Shown here piece after piece: positions 11,668-23,340 of a stretch of DNA of 64,000 nucleotides. The translations under genes were made by a program, and so were the position numbers. This stretch comes from Margaritifera margaritifera. Lineage: Eukaryota; Mollusca; Bivalvia; Unionida; Margaritiferidae. Every line of letters begins with the position of its first letter. Position 1 is the first letter of the stretch. The notes beneath the pieces were generated by a model. The model did not search any database and was not told the origin of the DNA. It worked only from the letters and a program-made list of their open reading frames with translations. The stretch spans positions 6,417,501 through 6,481,500 of the forward strand of contig JAQPZY010001684.1 of NCBI GenBank assembly GCA_029931535.1, given 5' to 3'.

Positions 11668-12326
11668 TGTTTTGTATATTTAATCTATGATGTGTGTTTA
11701 AATCTTGTCCATGAAGGTTAATAGTACTTTAGATTCTGGTCACTAGTAAACAGAATGTTTACTAGCATTTGAGTTCAAGGCCAGTCGTGTTGACAGTTAG
11801 ACTGTTCCCCCCCCCCCCCCATTTTATTGCTTCACATCCTGTTTATATAGGTCAAGTGAAAATGTGTATAAATAGGGACTTTGTAAAAAAAAATAATTCA
11901 TTCTTGTTTTAGATCAGTCTGTGGGATACCATTTGTGATCAGATTTTACATTGTGCCGTTGAAATCAGATATAATTCGAGAGGAATTATTTATTTAATGT
12001 ATATTCATTGGAATTACTAAAGTGTTCATTGACTTTGGAATTAATACATTACTTTGGACTTTTGTGAACTCATTCAAAGATATTCTGGATTGTATCATTG
12101 TGTTATATCAGAACATTCAAGTAAATTGGAACTCATTCGGAATATTCTAGATTTTTGGACTTATGATTAGGACATTTATGATTATTTGGAATTTGATTCA
12201 CAATATTGTAAGTATCTCTTGACTTTTACTTTGTATTGTAAGGATTTAAATTGCGTGTTGATATTACTTACATTGTTGGTTTCACTTTCGTTCTGTTACA
12301 TATTTTTAAGGCCTAGACTCGTAACA
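11668..12326 (+). repeat. 5' LTR, gypsy copy A
   Basis: It starts TGTT and ends GTAACA, matching TGTTAC at the start of the related LTR at 60791. A poly-C tract of about 14 bases replaces a T-rich stretch of the other LTRs. It differs from its 3' partner at many positions, so the insertion is not recent. Confidence 0.85.
11867..11875 (+). promoter_or_regulatory. LTR TATA box
   Basis: TATAAATAG lies in a conserved setting (GTGTATAAATAGGGA) and recurs at 15813-15821 and 60983-60991 in the other two LTRs. This is the expected U3 core promoter. Confidence 0.6.
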
Positions 12327-12331
12327 GAAAT

Positions 12332-12349
12332 TGGGGGCTCGTCCGAGAT
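12332..12349 (+). other. Primer binding site, tRNA-Pro type
   Basis: TGGGGGCTCGTCCGAGAT lies 5 bases after the 5' LTR. It matches the proline-tRNA primer site TGGGGGCTCGTCCGGGAT known from other LTR elements, with one mismatch. Confidence 0.8.
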
Positions 12350-12479
12350 CTGAGTTTGTTTAAAACGCTTATTAAAACTTACCTTTACAATTTAAATTGA
12401 CTTTGTTTCGGAATTTTCATTGTCCCTGGTAAAGATTTGTATTTCACACACTTGAGAAATATTTAGTGAAACCAGCAAG

Positions 12480-12909
12480 CATTAACGATTTCATCTAATG
12501 TTGAGAACTTTGTTTCAAATCCTACCCAGGTAGGGTTAGAGTCTATAAGAAAGGATGAGTTGCTCGAGCTTGCCAGACATTATAATCTTTCTGAAGCGAA
12601 AGCATCTTTAACAAAGCAAGAGATAAGGAATATTTTGATTCAGTATTTGGTGGGAAAGGAAATTTTGAATAACAGTGCTTTGGGTTTGATTGGGAAGTCT
12701 GTATCTGGTTTTGATAGTAAATTATGGGAATTACAGCTAAAAAACCAGATGGAATTGGAATTATGAAAGCTTCAGCTTCAGAGAGAAATGATGGAAATAC
12801 AAATTCAGAAAGAGAAAGAGGAGAGGGAGATGCAGATGCTGAGAGAGAGAGAAATGCAGACGCTGAGAGAGAGAGAGAGAGAGTGAAAGAGGAGAGGGAA
12901 ATGTAGTTT

Positions 12910-12974
<65 letters not shown>

Positions 12975-13254
12975 AACATAGAATAAAATAATTAGAACTT
13001 GCAAGTGGAGCACTTTCCCCCATCCCTTACACACAAATTCAGGTTTTGATGTTACCATAGATATTAGGTTAGTACCCCCTTTTCAGGAAAAAGAAGTAAA
13101 TAAATGCTTTCTTCACTTTGAAAAAATTGCTGAAAACTCGAAATGGCACAGAGAGCATTGGACTTTGTTACTGTAATGTGTACCTTTTTGGCACAGCTCG
13201 TGAAGTCTACACTTCACTGTTGGTACAACAGAGTGTTAATTATGATGCGGTTGT
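12480..13254 (+). pseudogene. Gypsy gag remnant, copy A
   Basis: The start shows IRKDELLELARHYNLSEA and LTKQEIRNILIQYLVGKE, the usual small N-terminal helical module of this Gag type. Next comes a Q/E/R-rich coil that has expanded into a (GA)n microsatellite (12840-12970). Beyond the microsatellite, VPPFQEKEVNKCFLHFEKI and KWHREHWTLLL are the conserved capsid phrases. A one-base frameshift near 13168 follows, then GTAREVYTSLLVQQS. The rest of Gag is deleted. Confidence 0.7.
12840..12970. repeat. (GA)n microsatellite inside gag
   Basis: GAGAGA runs interrupt the glutamate/arginine coil of Gag. Long open frames on both strands here (serine-leucine or glutamate-arginine repeats) are by-products of the repeat. 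Confidence 0.9.
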
Positions 13255-13975
13255 TGGCCTTCCATAATCTGTCCCGTCTGATCAAGGGTCAAATTTTATA
13301 TCTGGAATTTTCCAACAAGTTATGCATGAGTTAGGCATCCAACAATTTAAATCTTCTGCCTATCACCCTGAAAGTCAATTGTCTTTGGAAAGATTTCATC
13401 AAATTTTGAAGAATATGATTTGGTCATATTGATTTGATACAGAAAAGGATTGGGATGAGGGTGTTCATTTGTTGTTGTTTGCTGTTATAGAATCAGTTTA
13501 AGAATCATTCGGTGTTAGTCCTCTTGAACTAGTTTTTGGACATACTGTCCGTGGACCATTGAATTTATTGAAAGAGAAACTTCTTTCAAATAAAGATTCA
13601 AAGATTAATCTTCTTGACTATGTATCTGATTTCAAATATAAGTTATCAAAGGCTTGTGAAATAGCAAGAATTAATATTCACTCTACTCAATCAAAAATGA
13701 AACTAAGGTATGACAGAAATACAAACGAACCGAGTTTTCAGCCTGGTGATAAAGTTCTGGCTCGCTTGCTCATACCTCAAAATCCCCTTCGGGCTAAATT
13801 GTATGGTCCTTATACAGTTGAAAAGAAAGTAAATGACTTAAATTATATCATTAAAACTTATGGGAGGCGGAAAGAGAAACAACTTTGTCTTATAAATATG
13901 ATAAAGGAGTATTTTGACAGAGATAGCACAGTTAATTATTCATTCAATTTAGTTGTACCTGTCCCCACACAGTGA
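13255..13975 (+). pseudogene. Gypsy integrase, C-terminal half, copy A
   Basis: The core shows PSDQGSNF (Asp codon 13280-13282) and SLERFH (Glu codon 13388-13390) with exactly 35 residues between, as in D-x35-E integrases. The first Asp and the zinc-binding N-terminus are missing. Further on are FGVSPLELVFGHTVRGPL, a helical region and the GPY/F-like module KLYGPYTV. A stop at 13499-13501 breaks the frame and is shared with copy B at 59736-59738. Its position before the RT is the key oddity. Confidence 0.8.
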
Positions 13976-14149
13976 GAATGTAAACAATGGAATGCAATCT
14001 GACCGTAGTGACTCTGGTTTAACTAAACTTCAGAATTCTGAAATATTAAACAATCTGGACCAGAAACTTTCACATCAACAACAACAGAAAAGGAATGAAC
14101 CAAAACAACTATTACCTGAGTATGAGCACTTTTTGATGATGATCCAAAA

Positions 14150-15470
14150 CAAACAAATAAAATCTATCATGACGTTGATATTGTAGATACTACACCTGTG
14201 AAACAGCATCCTTACAGGATAAATCCTCTCAATCAGGAATATTTGAAAAAAAAAACAAATTCAGTATTTACTGGAGAATGATTTTATAGAACCAAGTAAA
14301 AGTAACTGGAGCTCACCATGCATTATTGTGCCTAAACCAGATAGTACATTCCGCATGAGTACTGACTATTGAAAAGTCAACAATGTCACCAAAACGGATT
14401 AATTTTCAATGCCAAGAATAGATGATTGCATCGACAAAATTGGAAATGCGAAATATGTCCCCATGTTTGACCATTTAAAACGATTCTGGCAAATTCCACT
14501 CACGGAAAGAGCGAACGAAATTTCGGCATTTTTGTAACTCTAGATGGGTTTTATCAGTATGAAGTGATGCTTTTTGGAATGAAAAATTCTAAGCCAACAT
14601 TCCAGCGTCTTATGAACATTTTAACATCTGGTCTAGATAACAGTGACGCGTACATCGATAATGTCATTATTTACAATGACACCTGGGAAGATCACTTGGA
14701 AACCATTCGGAAATTCTTCAATCGACTCAGTGATGCAAACCTGACGGTTAATTTATGCAAAAGTGAGTTTTGCCATGCTTGTTTCACATTTTTAGGACAT
14801 ATTGTGGGACAAGGTAAAATTAAACACGTAGAAGCTAAGGTCAAGGCTATCTCTGAATTTCCGGTACCTAGTAGTAAAACGCAACTGATGTGATTCTTAG
14901 GTATTCTTGGATATTATCGGAAATTTTTCTCAAATTTTTCCATAATTGCTGAACCTCTAACAAATTTGTTGAGGAAGAAATCCAATTTTTATTGTTCTGA
15001 CAAAGGTCATAAATCTTTTGACAAATGAAGGACCATACTAGGGCATCAGTTTTTTCAGCACTAAATTTCAGCATTATTTAAAATGTCTGTTGATGCAAGT
15101 GATGTAGGGGTTGGTAGAGTATTGATTCAAGAAGATAAAAATGGTGTGGATGATCCAGTGTGCTATTTTTCTAAAAACTAAACAAGCACGAGAAAAATTA
15201 TTTCACAATTGAGAAGGAATGTTTGGTTTGGCTTTGATATTGGCTTTGCAACATTTTGAAGGATATGTCAGTTCAGCTCTTTCTCCGATTGTTGTATTCA
15301 GTGATCACAATCCCCTTATTTTCATTAACAACATGAAAAATAAAAATCAAAGATTGTTTAGGTGGAGTTTAATGCTGCAAGAATAGAACATTGACGTTAG
15401 ACACATCAGGGCAAAAGATAATTTGTGATTGCAGATGCACTATCACGTGTACAGAAGTACCATATTGCTT
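14150..15470 (+). pseudogene. Gypsy reverse transcriptase and RNase H, copy A
   Basis: RT phrases in order: TTPVKQHPYRINPLNQEYL, SNWSSPCIIVPKPDS, VPMFDHLKRFWQIPLT, LFGMKNSKPTFQRLMN, and AYIDNVIIYND. The normal YIDD box reads YIDN here (14651-14662), while copy B keeps YIDD. RNase H follows: SVDASDVGVG, VFSDHNPLIF in a shifted frame, then ADALSR. A stop at 14891-14893 before FLGILGYYRK is shared with copy B at 60212-60214. Several further stops and frameshifts are private to this copy. Confidence 0.8.
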
Positions 15471-15610
15471 TATTTTGTGTATATTTTCTGTAATTGAGCT
15501 GAGTGTCATTCATGAGACATCTTCCTATGTAATTTTGATTATCATAGTATCATATGCATATTTGACAACCATGTAAAAGAAAACTTTATTGCATAAATCT
15601 GTATTTTTAT

Positions 15611-15619
15611 GAGGGGAGG
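15611..15619 (+). other. Polypurine tract before the 3' LTR
   Basis: GAGGGGAGG directly precedes the LTR start TGTTA. The same tract is at 60782-60790 in copy B. Confidence 0.75.
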
Positions 15620-16260
15620 TGTTAAGTATATTTAATATATAATGTGTGTTTAAATCTTGTCCATGAAGGGCAGTTGTACTTTAGATTCTGGTCACTAGTA
15701 AACAGAATGATTACTAGCTTTTGAGTTCAAGGCCAGTCGTGTTGACAGTTAGACTGTCTTTTTCTCATTTTATTGCTTCACATCCTGTTGATATAGATCA
15801 AGTGAAAATGTGTATAAATAGGGATTTGGTAAAAAAAATAATTCATTCTTGTTTTAAATCAGTCTGTGGGATGCCATTTGTAATCAGATTTTACATTGTG
15901 CCGTTGAAATCAGATATAATTCGAGAGGAATTATTTATTTAATGTATATCATTGGAATAACTAAAGTGCACATTAACTTTTGAATTATTACATTACTTTG
16001 GACTTTTGTGAACTCATTCAAAGACATTCTGGGTTATATCATTGTATTATATCAGGACATTCAAGACTATTGGAACTCGTTCGGAACATTCTATATTGAT
16101 TAGGACATTTATGATTATTTGAAATTTGATTCACAATATTGTAAGTATCACTTGAATTTCATTTTGGATTGTAGGTAAATACATTGCTTGTTGATATTAC
16201 TTTGCATTGTTGGTTTCACTTTCTTTCTGTTACTTATTTTTAAGACCTAGAGTCGTAAAG
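15620..16260 (+). repeat. 3' LTR, gypsy copy A
   Basis: It is collinear with the 5' LTR and ends GTCGTAAAG directly before the ATTAG target duplication. The canonical terminal CA is mutated, as it also is in copy B (61438). Confidence 0.8.
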
Positions 16261-17740
16261 ATTAGAATTTGAACCAAACGTTTTTACAAATCGTTCTAAT
16301 TTTATGCCTCGGGAATTATAAATTATTGCTTCGTGAACCATGTTGTATCTTGAAGCATTTTGTGAATATCGTATGCTATTTTGATTTAATAAATAACGTC
16401 TATTAACTGTTTATGTGTCTTGTCGATATATTGAATTAATAGGCTCTGTGTAATCAGCACTTTAAGAGTTATCCCCATTTTAGAAAAAAAAAATTGCATC
16501 CGTCTGTCTCGCCATCACACTCTTGACAATTAATATTTTAATGAGATATTTTCATGAAACTTAACATGGTATGCATTTGTATTAAGACAAGAGTTTATGT
16601 CATATATATGAATGGGCTTTGTTATATTATTACTTTAGAGTTGGTAGAATTCTGTAAGCACTCAATTACTGACAGAGCTAGTGAACGTTGGAACTTAGAT
16701 CTAAAAAATGCAAGCAGATGCAATGTGCGGGATCACAGGATTCTTGCAAGATTGGACGTAAAATAGTTTGTTCAGTATGGTGGCGGCACAAACCATGCAC
16801 ATTTGTTGCTGTTCTACATTTTATTTTGTGAACTGCAAGAGGATTTTTTTTTATTTCTCATCCAAAATGACTATAATTGTTGTTTGGTGACCAAGCTTTC
16901 TGTGCATATGTTAGTCTGCTTGATCAGTGTTAATAAGAAGCCTGGCAGTATTGCAGATCTTTGGTTGCACTTGTTATGATCAGGTGATTTGTCCGAATCA
17001 TAGACAAGTTTTAAGTCATACTTAAATATTTAAAAGGGCTTTCATAATATAGGTCGGGCCTGGATTTCATTAAAATTCTCACAATTTCTCCTCAAATTGA
17101 GATTTTACATATCTTGCTTTTGATACTTCAGACAATGTGAATATTTTTGTTAGAGGTAGAGATAGAGGTAAGGATTAAGTATCACATTTTGGTTTGAAAA
17201 TTGAACGCATGGGAACCATTTTATTCTTACAAAAGAGTTGAGAAATTACTCAAATTTGACGAAATAATCAAAATTTCCTCAGAGACAATGGAAGACTCCT
17301 TTCAGGGAAATTCAAGATGTTATGACTGTTTTTAATTCGATATGCCTGCTGAATATTATGTGAAATAATTATTGTTGCCAACAAAGCAGTCATACGATAT
17401 TCAGATCTCAGTTTGACAAAGAAATTCTGAGATTTTTAGTGAAACTGGTGCCAGGATTATTCTTGAAATGGATCTGTCAATCGATGATTTTTCATCATAC
17501 TTGAAATTTTGTTTTAAAAACCCCAGATCAAATCGATTTTTGTCATTTATTACAATAAATAATGCAAGTTTTTCAGTTAAATGGGGATACTGTCTGCTTC
17601 AGATAACTTACAGGGACAAAAACATCATTTGTGCCACATACTCACCTTGTAAAATGAATTGGCGTTTTTGTGTCATTACTTGGTGTCTGCCAGAGTTAGT
17701 GGGGTGAAAATTATTTCTCGAATGCCTAAGATGCAGTGAC
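16261..17740. other. Noncoding flank of the gypsy element, homologous to 61439-62830
   Basis: The sequence following the LTR is shared in detail with copy B. This shows that the element was already at this site before block II duplicated. No exon is supported. Confidence 0.6.
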
Positions 17741-17744
17741 ATGG

Positions 17745-18240
17745 TAGAGAAAATGTGTTTAACAAGCAGATCTTTAATGTTTATGTCCCACCACAGTGTT
17801 CTCTTTCTAGACTGAAAGTATTTCCCAAATGATTAAAGAGGCATGGACATGGTGGGGAAAAGTTTTTTAACAAACATATTTCGAATGTCTATATCCTACC
17901 ACAGTGTTCTCTTTCCACAATGAAATTATTTTTTAAATTGACATAGTGTGAAAAATATTTTTAACAAACATATCATTAATGTGTATGTCCCACCACAGAG
18001 TTGTCTTCCTATGCTGAACTTATTTCTCAAATGATTAAAGAGGCATTGCCATGGTGGGAAAAATGTTTTTGACAAATATATCATTAATGTGTATGTCCCA
18101 CCACAGTGTTCTCTTTCCAACTGCAATTATTTCTCCAATGACTCAAGATGCATTTACATGGTGGGGACAATTGTTTTAACAAACATATCTTTGATGTTTA
18201 TGTCCCGCCACAGTGTTCTCTTTCCGCACTGAAATCCTTG
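17745..18240. repeat. Diverged tandem repeat, about 107-bp period, five units (copy A)
   Basis: Each unit carries TTAACAAACATAT, then ATTAATGTGTATGTCCCACC, then ACAGTGTTCTCTTTCC, with starts near 17758, 17868, 17961, 18068 and 18174. The homologous array is 62835-63320. Confidence 0.75.
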
Positions 18241-18296
18241 CATAACCTTAAATCTAACAACCTGTTACTATCTCAGTTCTTATAGACACACGATTG

Positions 18297-18545
18297 CTCA
18301 TGCAATCTGGTAAAAGTATTCTGTCCTGTTACCTGCCTGGTCATATTGGCATTAAGAGTAATGAAAGTGCAGATAAAGCAGCCAAAGCTGCTCTACAGTC
18401 ACTCGTTTCTGAATTGAAGATTCCATATACACTGACTTCAAATATTATACAAGTCATGTTCTATACACTTGGAAAAATATGTGGAATAAAAACTCCACAA
18501 ACAAGTTTCGGAATATTTATGTCAACAAAACAGGGACTGACCGAG
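18297..18545 (+). pseudogene. LINE RNase H fossil, copy A
   Basis: The translation contains SILSCYLPGHIGIKSNESAD and KAAKAALQS, the 'W/Y-x-P-x-H-x-G-x-x-N-E-x-A-D' end of a LINE RNase H. It then shows a 270-bp deletion relative to copy B (63398-63890), joining TSFG to STKQGL. The N-terminal RNase H and the RT are absent. Confidence 0.7.
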
Positions 18546-18550
18546 AAATA

Positions 18551-19842
18551 GGGTTGTCCGCATAGATTCTAACCTTGCACAATGCACAGTTTTAAGCTAC
18601 ACGTGTACATAGCGCTCAGACTGATTTCAGCTTCTACAGAGTACATGAATCGCTCTTGATGGAACAGTGTTATTCATGACTGAGATTTTGTGTTTATATT
18701 TTATTTACAACCCGAGTCCACTGTTTGTTAAAAACTTAGACTCACCCATGTTATTACATGTTAATAAACAACGTGTATCACGTGTAGAACTATACTTTTT
18801 TTTCGTGTTCTTGTTTAATATCAGAGTACACGCAAATAAAGTGCTATAAGTTCTCTGCCCTCTAACGTAGAAGTCAGACAAGATTGATCTCCCCTTGGGT
18901 AGAGAGATTGGTGCTAAATGCCGTCATACCACATTTACTATTTCTGCTCGTGCTAGGAAGCACGCTCTTTTTTTTAGACCTCGTATAATCGAATCATTTG
19001 AGCGATTCTGTGGAGTTTTCTTGCAACAGGGAAGTATGCTCCAGGTATATTTTTGTCTAACTTCATCTTCCGATATTCATATCAGTGCCATTTTAATTAC
19101 CGGCCCTAAGGTCTATAGTACTTCAGTTCACAATTACTAGACAAGACATGTGTAACAGGCATACAATATTACAAAGTAAATGTAGAAAAACCATTACTGT
19201 GTTGTGTTATTATTGAATCCCATATATAGGTCAAGTGGTCAGTCACCCATAAAAAACAAGAGAAAATGATAGGTTGGTTTTAGGTATAGACCATAAAACA
19301 GGAATTTGTGTAGGGACAGAGGTTAGTTCTGCCCATGCTTCTTTAGAGGTAGACTAGTCCTCCAAAGAACAACTAAAACATCCTTTGAAATTAAGAAGAC
19401 AAAATTATACAAGGTAGGTAATTTGTTTATACAGTGAATTGTTTTAAATTTAATTTAAAGTAACTATGTTCATGATTTTAAACAGATGTCTCTGTTCTTT
19501 TGAGACTATAATTTCATATTTGATTATAATGGTGTAGCCAGTAAGAGTCCCCATGCTCTAATAAGTATTTGCTATATATTATCTTGAATTTAATTGTAAA
19601 CTGACACGTATAGTACTGTTGTTTGAAATTTCAGAATTCAAGATATTGCAGTTAATTACAGTGCTTTATTGTCTGAAGTCCTGAATAAAGTAATTGGTAT
19701 ATATGTATTTAAAACACAGGGATGAGATAAATAATTGAATACTGGTATACTAAGAAAAGTATTTCCTTTGTCTTTGTTTGCTTGCTTGTCTGTAAGTCTG
19801 TCGGTTAGTCTGTCTGTTTGTTTCTTAGAATGTGTTAATTTT
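18551..19842. other. Noncoding
   Basis: Sequence after about 18700 leaves the part that can be compared with copy B. A short run of TCTGT/TTTG repeats at 19790-19825 precedes the tandem array. No gene is supported. Confidence 0.35.
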
Positions 19843-20570
19843 AATGACGTTCTTTATTCATTGATGTATATATCTTCACATACAGAAAATTTTTAATGAC
19901 GTTCTTTATTCATTGTTGTATATATCTTCACATACAGAAAATTTTTAATGACGTATTTTATTCATTGTTGTATATATCTTCACATAGAGAGAAAATTTTA
20001 ATGACGTTCTTTATTCATTGATTTATATATCTTCACATACAGAAAAATTGTAATGACGTTCTTTATTCATTGTTGTATATATCTTCACATAGAGAAAAAT
20101 TGTAATGACGTTCTTTATTCATTGATTTATATATCTTCACATAGAGAAAATTTTAATGACGTTCTTTATTCATTAATTTATATATCTTCACATAGAGAAA
20201 AATTGTAATGACGTTCTTTATTCATTGATTTATATATCTTCACATAGAGAAAGATTTTAATGACGTTCTTTATTCATTGTTGTATATATCTTCACATAGA
20301 GAAAAATTGTAATGACGTTCTTTATTCATTGATTTATATATCTTCACATAGAGAAAAATTTTAATGACGTTCTTTATTCATTGATTTATATATCTTCACA
20401 TAGAGAAAATTTTAATGACGTTCTTTATTCATTGATTTATATATCTTTACATAGAGAAAATTTTAATGACGTTCTTTATTCATTGTTGTATATATCTTAA
20501 CATAGAGAAAAATTGTAATGACGTTCTTTATTCATTGTTGTATACATCTTCGCACAGAGAAAATATCAGA
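19843..20570. repeat. 52-bp tandem repeat, about 14 units
   Basis: The unit begins AATGACGTTCTTTATTCATT, continues GATTTATATATCTTCACATA and ends GAGAAAAATTGT. Starts fall at 19843, 19895, 19947, 20000 and 20052 and so on. Two subtypes alternate (TGTTGTATATA versus TGATTTATATA). There are no spacers. Confidence 0.95.
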
Positions 20571-20897
20571 AGTCAGAGGCAGGTAGCTGCATAAAAATGT
20601 AAAGTTACAACCCCAGTTCCATAAATAGGGTAGCCATAATTTATAATTACATCATGCTCAAGTAATTTGTCACATTACTTGATTAATGAACGGTCACAAG
20701 TTACTTAGTTCAGCATTTGAATATTATTTCTTTAAATTAGGAAATAACAAAGCTTTCGTATATATTGATATGTTCAATCAATGGTAAGAATTAAATATTT
20801 GATGTTTGTTTTGATACCTGCAGGTGTAATTATACTACAATGCAATCTTCATGTTTTTATATATGTAAATGAATTTGCTATATTCTTATTTCCAAAG

Positions 20898-21495
20898 GAC
20901 AGTAGAATATTTCATACTTACAGGATATATCATTGTTATTTAGCTAGTATCATGACAGTAGAATATTTCATACTTACAGGATATATCATTGTTATTTAGC
21001 TAGTATCATGACAGTAGAATATTTCATACTTACAGGATATAACATTGTTATTTAACTAGTATGATGACAGTAGAATATTTCATACTTACAGGATATATCA
21101 TTGTTATTTAGCTAGTATCATGACAGTAGAATATTTCATACTTACAGGATATATCATTGTCATTTAGCTAGTATCATGACAGTAGAATATTTCATACTTA
21201 CAGGATATATCATTGTTATTTAGCTAGTATCATGACAGTAGAATATTTCATACTTACAGGATATAACATTGTTATTTAGCTAGTATCATGACAGTAGAAT
21301 ATTTCATACTTACAGGATATATCATTGTTATTTAGCTAGTATCATGACAGTAGAATATTTCATACTTACAGGATATAACATTGTTATTTAACTAGTATGA
21401 TGACAGTAGAATATTTCATACTTACAGGATAGAGCATAGTTATTTAACTAGTATAATGACAGTAGAATATTTCATACTTACAAGATAGAACATTG
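20898..21495. repeat. 56-bp tandem repeat, about 10 units
   Basis: The unit begins GACAGTAGAATATTTCATAC, continues TTACAGGATATATCATTGTT and ends ATTTAGCTAGTATCAT. Starts at 20898, 20954 and 21010 fix the period at 56. It shares no sequence with the neighbouring 52-bp array. Confidence 0.95.
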
Positions 21496-21937
21496 TTATT
21501 TATTGAATACTATTCAGCTAATTAGGGTACTGAATATTCTTTAATTTCATTTTCAGGGTTTAATTTAATGTAAATAAAAACCAATACCGTGAAACCATGT
21601 GTGTTTCCTTTAATCTGTGAAAAGATAATTTCACCAAGTCCTGGTTCCTGGTTCGAACCCAAGCATGTGTGGAAGTGTAGGCCACGTTGTGCTACACATG
21701 TACGATTACTAATTAGAACAATTTAGTACCTCTTGGTGTTGCGGATTGAGATTTTATATTATGATTAGGAGAAGTGTTTGAAACACATATAGAAGTTTGC
21801 AAACTTTATTTTCTTGTTTGTAATAAGTTAATATTGCCAAACAAAACACCAGTAACTACTCTACACTGTAGCCTTATCCACATACAACGTTTGTACAGTA
21901 ATGGTGAATATGTGTATCATTCCGTATCTCCCTGACT

Positions 21938-22130
21938 CCTTGTGAGCCACGGTAGCTAAATTAGTATAGCGTAAGACTCGTAATCCAAGGGTCATGGGTT
22001 CGATACTCGCACAGGCCAGCTCGGGTCAGCTGCCTCAGTGTGTCCTTGGGAAAGTCATTTAGGTCATGTTTCTTTGACATGATATAACCAGTAATGTGTT
22101 AAAAGTGCCGTTAAACCAACAAAACCAGTC
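21938..22130 (+). mobile_element. tRNA-derived SINE
   Basis: The A-box-like GGTAGCTAAATTAGTATAGC and the B-box GGGTTCGATACTC (21996-22008) form a tRNA head. A body with GTGTCCTTGGGAAAGTCATT and the tail GTGCCGTTAAACCAACAAAA follow. The body and tail match the SINE at 23740 in layout. Confidence 0.75.
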
Positions 22131-23259
22131 AATCCATTCTGATACTCCTTCCTTGATCAAAGATGTCATTATTACTAAGATTTTTTCACGAAATTTGCAC
22201 CTCAGTCAACTAGCTTTTACATCATAAGACGCTCTTACAAAACACTAATGCTTGCTGGTAAAATTGCATAATCTCTTTCTGTGCATTAAATTCGATAAGC
22301 TATTCAATCATTAAAACACAGGGAAGAGATAGTGAGCACAGATCGAGAACGTAAAAATTGACCTAGTGCCATCATGCACATATAACTCTATCATGCATGT
22401 TTTCATTTAAATTGCGGGACAGTTGTGCAAAAGAATGAAAACTTGTATTTCGATCATTTTGAAGGAGACCTTTTTAATAGGGGTCATGAACTGTGTGATT
22501 ATTCCATTTTCTTGTGCATTCTTTATGTTTGATCGGCCACACTATATTACTCCCAATACTGTCAATTCGTTCATTGTCGTCATCATTTCTTTCAAGTCGT
22601 TGTCTGAAGCAGATTTTGATGGACTTGGAGCCATCATGAAAAGGACTAAAGAGACTGTGCTGTCCCTTGGAGATTATACCTGTAATGACTAAAGAAGCAT
22701 TGGCATGGTGAGTAAAATGTGTTTAAGACATCTAAATTTTTTAAGATGGAATTTGCTACAGATAATTTACTATCAACAACAATAAAAATCTGATGTTGGC
22801 ACTAATGATGGCCAAAATTTCCAAAGGTGATCACAATGTTCAGATGGCGATGGATTAAAGTGAAACTAACACATTTTTTAACGAGGTTTATAAGGCTGTC
22901 TGTGGTTTTTTGCCTTGAAGTCACTGACATCTGCTAATGTAATATAATTTGAAGGGTCTACAAATGATGTAAGGGAAAAACTTTCTTAACAAAGTGACAT
23001 GCATAAAAGATAAATCAAACTTTTATTTGAAAAGAAAAATTTCAGAGAAAGATGTGAATTATAAAAGAAATTTCATGCTAATAATACATAGGTAACGACT
23101 AAAGTTAAATAGGACCAAGACCCAGAATAGAAAGATTTTGTGCAGTCCTTTCCTGGTACATTATAGAATCGAACATGTCATATTTATTATAGGAATGTCT
23201 GGGAACCACATGGAAAATTCTAACGCAAAACTGGAAAATCTGACTGTTGTTTTTTGTAG
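22131..23259. other. Probable RAD9-like intron or upstream noncoding
   Basis: No convincing exon is found. An open stretch ending SLSEADFDGLGAIMKRTKET (22598 onward) follows a TTTCAAG but has no recognisable family or donor. Confidence 0.3.
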
Positions 23260-23340
23260 ATCCCTAACTTAAATGCGGAGGATTTTGAAATGAGAGAGGA
23301 TGAGGAAGAGCTGGTTCCAGGAACACCACCAAGTAAAGTG
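23260..23340 (+). CDS. RAD9A: RAD9-like checkpoint clamp subunit, penultimate C-terminal exon
   Basis: An 81-nt exon lies between a TTTTTTGTAG acceptor and a GTAATA donor. In phase 0 it reads IPNLNAEDFEMREDEEELVP, then GTPPSKV. The acidic stretch followed by VPGTPP-(S/H)-K matches the tail of RAD9A, which continues in the next exon. RAD9 forms the 9-1-1 clamp with HUS1 and RAD1, and its unstructured tail recruits TopBP1. The rest of this gene copy is not visible upstream, where block II and repeats lie. Identification rests on this short motif plus the next exon. Confidence 0.6.

Larger units (their letters stand above)
11668..16260 (+). mobile_element. Gmr1-type Ty3/gypsy LTR retrotransposon, copy A (inactive)
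   Basis: LTRs at 11668-12326 and 15620-16260 flank a tRNA-Pro-like primer site, a gag remnant, the second half of an integrase, then reverse transcriptase and RNase H, and a purine tract. It is flanked by the 5-bp duplication ATTAG (11663-11667 and 16261-16265). Integrase stands before RT, not after RNase H. Gag C-terminus, protease and the integrase N-terminus are missing between about 13254 and 13256. Several stops are present. Confidence 0.85.

Noticed and set aside
12543..13058. Serine-leucine-rich minus-strand open frame of 171 codons
   Set aside because: Antisense reading of the (GA)n tract in gag.
19843..20570. CRISPR-like array
   Set aside because: The repeats are continuous tandem units without unique spacers, in a eukaryotic context with no cas genes.
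21938..22010. Functional tRNA gene
   Set aside because: A and B boxes are present but stems do not pair, and a SINE body and tail follow. The same applies to 23740, 55360, 8362, 8642 and 9072.
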